Below are positions 59,182 through 64,000 of a stretch of DNA of 64,000 bases, piece after piece. The notes under the pieces were generated by a model. The model was not told the DNA's origin. It saw only the letters and a list, made by a program, of their open reading frames with translations, and ran no database searches. This DNA comes from Prostheceraeus crozeri (Eukaryota; Platyhelminthes; Polycladida; Euryleptidae). Both the position numbers and the translations under genes were made by a program. Location of the stretch: the NCBI GenBank assembly GCA_907163375.1, contig CAJQUW010005334.1:1-64000 (forward strand), written 5' to 3'. How positions within the stretch are numbered: the first letter of the stretch is position 1; each line of letters opens with the position of its first letter.

Positions 59182-59348
59182 GGCTGGGCAGGCATAAGAG
59201 AGACCTGATGGTGGAATTCGGAAGTGGAAAGCGCTGACAAAGAAAAGAAGTTGCGTTTCAAGCAATGGCAGCAAAGCAAGTGTGAGGCAACTAAAGCTCT
59301 CTATAAAAATGTAAAGAGATCACTATCAAATGAGACCGATGAACTGCA
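59182..59348 (+). pseudogene. RTE-type LINE linker fragment (right arm)
   Basis: This is the mirror copy of 53832-53998, with the same in-frame TGA before WWNSEVESADKEKK. Confidence 0.65.
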
Positions 59349-60749
59349 ATGAAAATTATTATTGATGAAGTTGAAGATAGTTGATGCAAAAAACGTCAAA
59401 TTGACATAGGGCATATGCATCAAGCATTCAAATATGACATATGCATATCAAACATGCTCACTTATGTCCAATCTTTAATAGCGCATGTAAGTTTATAGCA
59501 ACGATCACAATTGGCATAAAGCATCTGCACTTACATGTAATTATGCCATGCTTCTCTGGAATTTATTTTGTAATATACAAGTATTAAGGTCATTATCATT
59601 GTATATCATGTCATTTGCCTGAAATTGAAGGCGTTTTACAATTAACTACTCAGCTACTAATGCTGTCATTCATTATTTTTGTGGCTGTAACAATTTGCAA
59701 TGCCTATCACGAGCAACGCAGTTCGTTCAGGGGAAGTGAAATTAATTTGAACATGTCCCGCACAAGCTATATTACAGATCAGGCCACATTGAGCCAAAAT
59801 CCTCTGACAGTGCCCCATCGAAAAAATGGGACTACATACATTTAAATTATATAAGCAAAAAATGGACCTAAACATCAAGAATTACAATTTTGAACATGCA
59901 TATAGTCAGTCTTTTGATATCAAAATTGCCATACTTTTGCGAGAGGATTTTTTCAAATGATTGTCGTCAATTGCTAGCAGGCTAGACGACCAATGATGTG
60001 ACTTTGTATCGAAGTTGGCCTTTAGGATCATACTTTTAAAAAAATTTCCTGAAAAACATGCAAACATATTAATAAGACTCAGTCAGATTTTTATATGTAC
60101 AGCATCTGAATGAAATCAGATTGCTCTACTCGTACTGAAGTAATTAAACTCTAAGTGATAAGTTGCACACAAAATTCAACTTTCCAAAATTTGCGGAAGT
60201 GCTTTCGAATTGTTCCTCACCTTCATTTTTCGCCTCTATACCGTACCGCGCAACCGCGAAAAAATTTTAAATACTGATAGCACGAATCGTCAAACTCGAT
60301 CACATGCACATAGAATTCCTGTGATACAGCAAATAAGAGCTTCATCTGTAATATTTCAATTTTAAACTACTAAATATTGGAAAATCATTCCCTTATGGTT
60401 ACTCATGGCTACTTATTTCCTGTAAAATTATCAGTGAATTTACATCATAGCCTCATGGCGCCTCTTTCAGAGCTGTGTCGGCTAGTGATAATCCAAGCGA
60501 CTTGCACTGAATCCTTACTTGTCTTTTGCCATTGAACAATGACTAATTGCATTTCCAGTCGCCCAGTGATAGACTTAGTATAGGCTAACGGATTATTCAC
60601 TTCGACCACAATTGAGCTACAAGCTTGCTCTATGACTACAAAAGCATAAGAACACAAAAAGGACCCGAGTCATTGAGTGGGTCACCGAATGGTGCCTTTG
60701 AACCAGTTTCATCACTGTTATACACACCATCATGCTATAACTTTTTACT

Positions 60750-61572
60750 TTGTCACCGATATTCCTAGACATTCCAAATGTAAAGAATGATTTTAGAAGT
60801 GTTAAATATAATCGCAGCTCCATCGCTGAAATTCATCCTAGGAGATATTATTTCAAAAGAGAACTGAAGCCTCTTGTATTGACGAACTATTGTAAACACA
60901 TCAAAATCAAAATGTATCATTATACGCAAATCACCCCTTTGTAACCCGGTCTGTGTTCAAGGAATTGATTTTGTGACGGAACATAAGATCCTCGGGATTG
61001 TGTGGAGTGATGATCTAAAATGGCATAAGCATTTTAAGTATGTTGAGAAATTGTTCGTACAGCGTCTCCATAGTCTCAGAGTATTGAAGTGCTTCATATT
61101 TGTGTTGAAGATCTTATTTGTGTCTATAACTCCCTGCTGAGATCCCTCCTTGAATATTGTTCCCCACTTTTTGTTTCAATCCCTGTGTATTTATCCAAGA
61201 AGCTAGAAAAATTACAACGCCGAGCTCATCAGATAATTTGTGGATTTGACTTTGAATGTGACTGCTTGCCATCTTTGTCTTCCAGACGACTTGAACATTC
61301 AATTAGATTTTTTAGAAAGTGTACTTCTCCGGATTATATCTTGCATGGTATAACACTGCCAACCAGCAAACGATCAGGTCGAACAATTTTTGATCCATAC
61401 AAGACCAAACGCAGATGTGACGCCTTTTTTGTATTTATGTCATTGTATTTAAATGGGTACATTGATTCGCCAAATTGACTTCTAATGTAATTTGATTGTA
61501 CAAACTGACTTATGACTTATGTTATTATTTGATTATCATTTATGGAAATAAAACATTTCTATTCTATTCTAA
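60750..61572 (+). pseudogene. CR1/jockey-like LINE 3' fragment (right arm)
   Basis: This is the mirror copy of 51608-52430. Here an extra C near 60936 adds a second frameshift, shortening the first frame to 64 codons. The second frame (61089-61478) is identical in translation to the left arm. The aataaa signal near 61547 and the attctattctaac tail end the element. Confidence 0.75.
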
Positions 61573-63105
61573 CTAGGCTTCGAGGATTGCTGCAATCATC
61601 ATGCCTGAATGTTCGAATCTCTGTCTTCGTAGCCATGTATCTGAGGGTTGTTCCGAGGCACAAATCAAATTTCTCTGGTCGACCCGGCTTGCGAAGTTGT
61701 CGTGGAGATGTTCTTAGAATCTAATGATCTAGTTGTCATGGTGGTAAAAATCGATCACAGTATCTGATACATGCAAAAAGAGTCTGACATGTGGATTGGA
61801 TTTCCTAAAGTTTGATGGAATCATGACAATTTGAACACTCTAAAGGTATTCATGACTTAGGTAAGTGCAAGCAATAGTTGCATTGGCATCCACTGCCAGC
61901 TCATCTATATGTAGTTCAATATCATTCATGTGCAATCAAAAGTCCGAGATCAATGTGTCTGGTTGAAGATTAGGCGGGCTGAGCTTTCCCTAGTCCCCTG
62001 TTCACGCGTGCCTGTAGGATGCAAAGCAGGACCACGAAAGGTGAAGCAAGACAAACAAACAAATCAAGACACACACTTATTTCATTGAGGGATTTGGAGT
62101 CAAAAATTTCTGAGCAACTAGACACGACAACAAAAATGGAAGCTTGCTACCACCAGATAGCCGGTGTAATAGATGCGAGACCAAATATTTGCCGACTCAA
62201 CCCATGCAGTAGCCATAGCCATTCCATCAACATCTGCTTATTCATTACTCATTATTCATCTGCTGCATATGCACAGTGCCCTGTACATAGCACTCCCTTC
62301 TATTCTTTAGTTATCTATATAGGGTTGTTTCTAACTCCCTGCAATAAGACTAAACATTCATTGCAATGAAATAAAAGATACTTACTTTCCCTGCTGCCTT
62401 GAAACATGCCGTGTGCGTAGATATAGGCTGATAGCTTCGTTAATAGCGGCAGACCACAAAATTTCACGTCCAGCTGGTACGTTTAGAAATGCGTGCAGCG
62501 TTTAAACAAAATCTAACATAAATTTAGAAGGAATTTGTGACAGAAACATCCATGCACAAAATATATCAATCTGTAGTTTCCGACATTGTGTCAGCATTTT
62601 CTGTAAAAGCGTTGATATTTCTAGATAGAGTGAACAATTCTCTATCCAATGATACCAAGTTTGTTGTATGTTTTTGCAGGATAAAAATAACATCATGATC
62701 ACGTGAATGAAATATGTCCAATTTTGAATTATTGCTATTTAAATACAACTACTACAATTTCTTGTAAAACCATTGACATTTCTGGTGGTTTCATAAAATT
62801 TGCAGTCTTTTGATACCTCATAAACGCTGCAACTGTCCGTGGTTAAAATAACATCATAAACCGGTGTTTTCGACATTCTCGAACAATCCACATACCACTC
62901 CCCAGACAATTCTGCGGCATCTTTGATAAAACCAAGCATATTTCTGTAATGTATGGCTCCTATGTATCATAACATTTTCTTGGTTTTGATTGTAATCTTG
63001 TATTTAAAATAACATAAGAACATGGGGCCTAAATGACCATTTCTTGTGGGGCCTAAATGTACTGGGGCCTAATTGACTGGACACCCTCGTCACGGGAATT
63101 CCTAT

Positions 63106-63718
63106 CGTTTCCTGAGAACGATTAGAGCAAGTTCGAAGCGATTACTACAGTTCGATAGGATCTCAGAGTCGGTGAAATTTCACACGACTTAAGCTGTTTC
63201 TTCGATTTAAGGCTCATATCATGACGTATCGAGTAGTTTTCACAAAGATAATACACAAGATTCATACAAGCAATATGGAAGTAAAACATACAATTTCGAA
63301 CACAATATCTGATTGCTACATTCGTGCTGAAACTTATTTTCAAGCTCATTTGACCAAGCATCGAATCACAGGTCTTCAATGAGAGATATTAGTGAATCAA
63401 TGCCTTTTGTGACAATTTCTCATCGATTCTTGTCAATCAAAAGTTTAATGCTCCTGACAACACACTGCGTTTTGGATGGCATATCAGATCTTATCTGAAA
63501 ACATGTATTTAATTAATGTTTTGTTCTGACATTTAGGATAATTTGACTAATATTTCATAAATATTTAACAAAATTAAAAAGTTTTTTATAATTTTATTAT
63601 TTTGCTTGGAAACTGGTAGGCCTCTAACAAAATTAGCAAACATAGTAGGAATTTATCAAATTTTCTATTTTTCACAAAATTAGCAAACAGCTAGCAAGTT
63701 TCTAGCAAAATTATTCGG
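63106..63718. other. Gene-free, AT-rich flank
   Basis: From 63500 the sequence carries many aaaattagcaaa- and ctagcaag-type words. No gene was recognised. Confidence 0.4.
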
Positions 63719-63806
63719 TTTGCTCGTCCCGGGGACTCGTACTCCAGGAATGACGTCGTGGGGATGTCATACAGTGACGTCGTGGGGATGTCCCCGATCG
63801 GTCTTG
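63719..63806. repeat. GACGTC-rich block with tandem 27-bp units
   Basis: tgacgtcgtggggatgtc occurs twice (63751 and 63775), next to ctcgtcccggggac. On the complement it resembles 47333-47425. It may be one terminus of a large inverted unit. Confidence 0.45.
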
Positions 63807-63818
63807 TGTTCACTGGGT

Positions 63819-63851
63819 ATCTTTTGTTTCCAAATATCTCACGAGTTTGCA
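63819..63851 (+). repeat. Short dispersed repeat shared with 42494-42527
   Basis: tttccaaatatctcacgagt, with matching flanks, occurs at both places in the same orientation over about 33 bp with few differences. The parent element is not identified. Confidence 0.6.
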
Positions 63852-64000
63852 GTCTTCCAACATGGTCGCTCATGTATAATGCTGCGTGGACTGTGTGTTT
63901 ATTCTTCACATATTCACCAACATATGGAGAATTTGTATCACTATGATCAAGGCTGTACAATAAAGCTTAACTTTCAAGCTAACAAGCAAACTCCAAAATT

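Larger units (their letters stand above)
56913..63105 (-). repeat. Right arm of 13 kb palindrome
   Basis: This is the inverted copy of 50076-56267. The one-base insertion near 60936 (four Cs against three) breaks the LINE frame that is open on the left. The right arm lacks four bases near 62495 (gcgtgcagcg against gcgtgctgcagcg on the complement of the left). Confidence 0.95.

Overview
This window looks like eukaryotic, probably invertebrate animal, genomic DNA. It is AT-rich, has introns with consensus GT/AG borders, and is densely populated with DNA transposons, non-LTR retrotransposon fragments and tRNA-derived SINEs. Host coding sequence is a few percent of the window. Frequent AGGCCT-type words and the mix of mariner, piggyBac, hAT, RTE and CR1/jockey-like elements would suit a marine deuterostome such as an echinoderm or hemichordate, but that is only a guess. 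Nothing here is bacterial or viral.

Host genes. (1) The 5' end of an unconventional myosin of class VI lies on the minus strand, with four coding exons at 7498-7622, 4539-4605, 2662-2735 and 1742-2036. They join in frame from the start codon through the P-loop; the rest lies beyond position 1. (2) ENY2, a small subunit of SAGA and TREX-2, lies on the plus strand with its last two coding exons at 33616-33752 and 40854-41011, separated by a 7.1 kb repeat-bearing intron. (3) A DUF4806-domain gene lies on the plus strand with exons at 42972-43155, 46619-46782 and 47129-47257 or 47268. A complete piggyBac transposon sits in its first visible intron.

Mobile and repeated DNA, left to right: a degenerate minisatellite (1-300); a tRNA-derived SINE (1274-1371); a TIR element (about 5491-6810) related to one at 37926-39203; a THAP-domain relic (8339-8529); an internally deleted DD34D mariner (9809-10812); an RTE reverse-transcriptase fragment (11071-11490); a gutted CR1/jockey-like LINE (about 11590-13680, minus); two copies of a 0.5 kb dispersed repeat (13870-14395 and 32415-32945); a hAT-like element with an exact 8-bp target duplication (15690-16674); and an 11.7 kb foldback-like structure (17195-28901). 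The foldback structure has short terminal inverted repeats and two 175-bp satellite arrays in opposite orientation. Next come a second SINE (29195-29309), a MITE-like hairpin (42204-42363) and the piggyBac (43845-46466) with an uninterrupted 565-residue transposase.

The last 14 kb is dominated by a near-perfect palindrome. Arms of about 6.2 kb (50076-56267 and 56913-63105) surround a 645-bp unique spacer. The arms carry mirrored RTE and CR1-like LINE fragments and differ by only a few visible substitutions and small indels. Either this is a recent inverted duplication, or the arms are the long inverted termini of an undescribed mobile element, or it is an assembly fold-back. Resemblance between sequences further out, at about 47333-47425 and 63719-63806, hints at a still larger inverted unit.

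The most interesting items are the foldback/satellite structure, the 13 kb palindrome, and the intact piggyBac inside a host intron. The three host genes have no evident functional link to each other.
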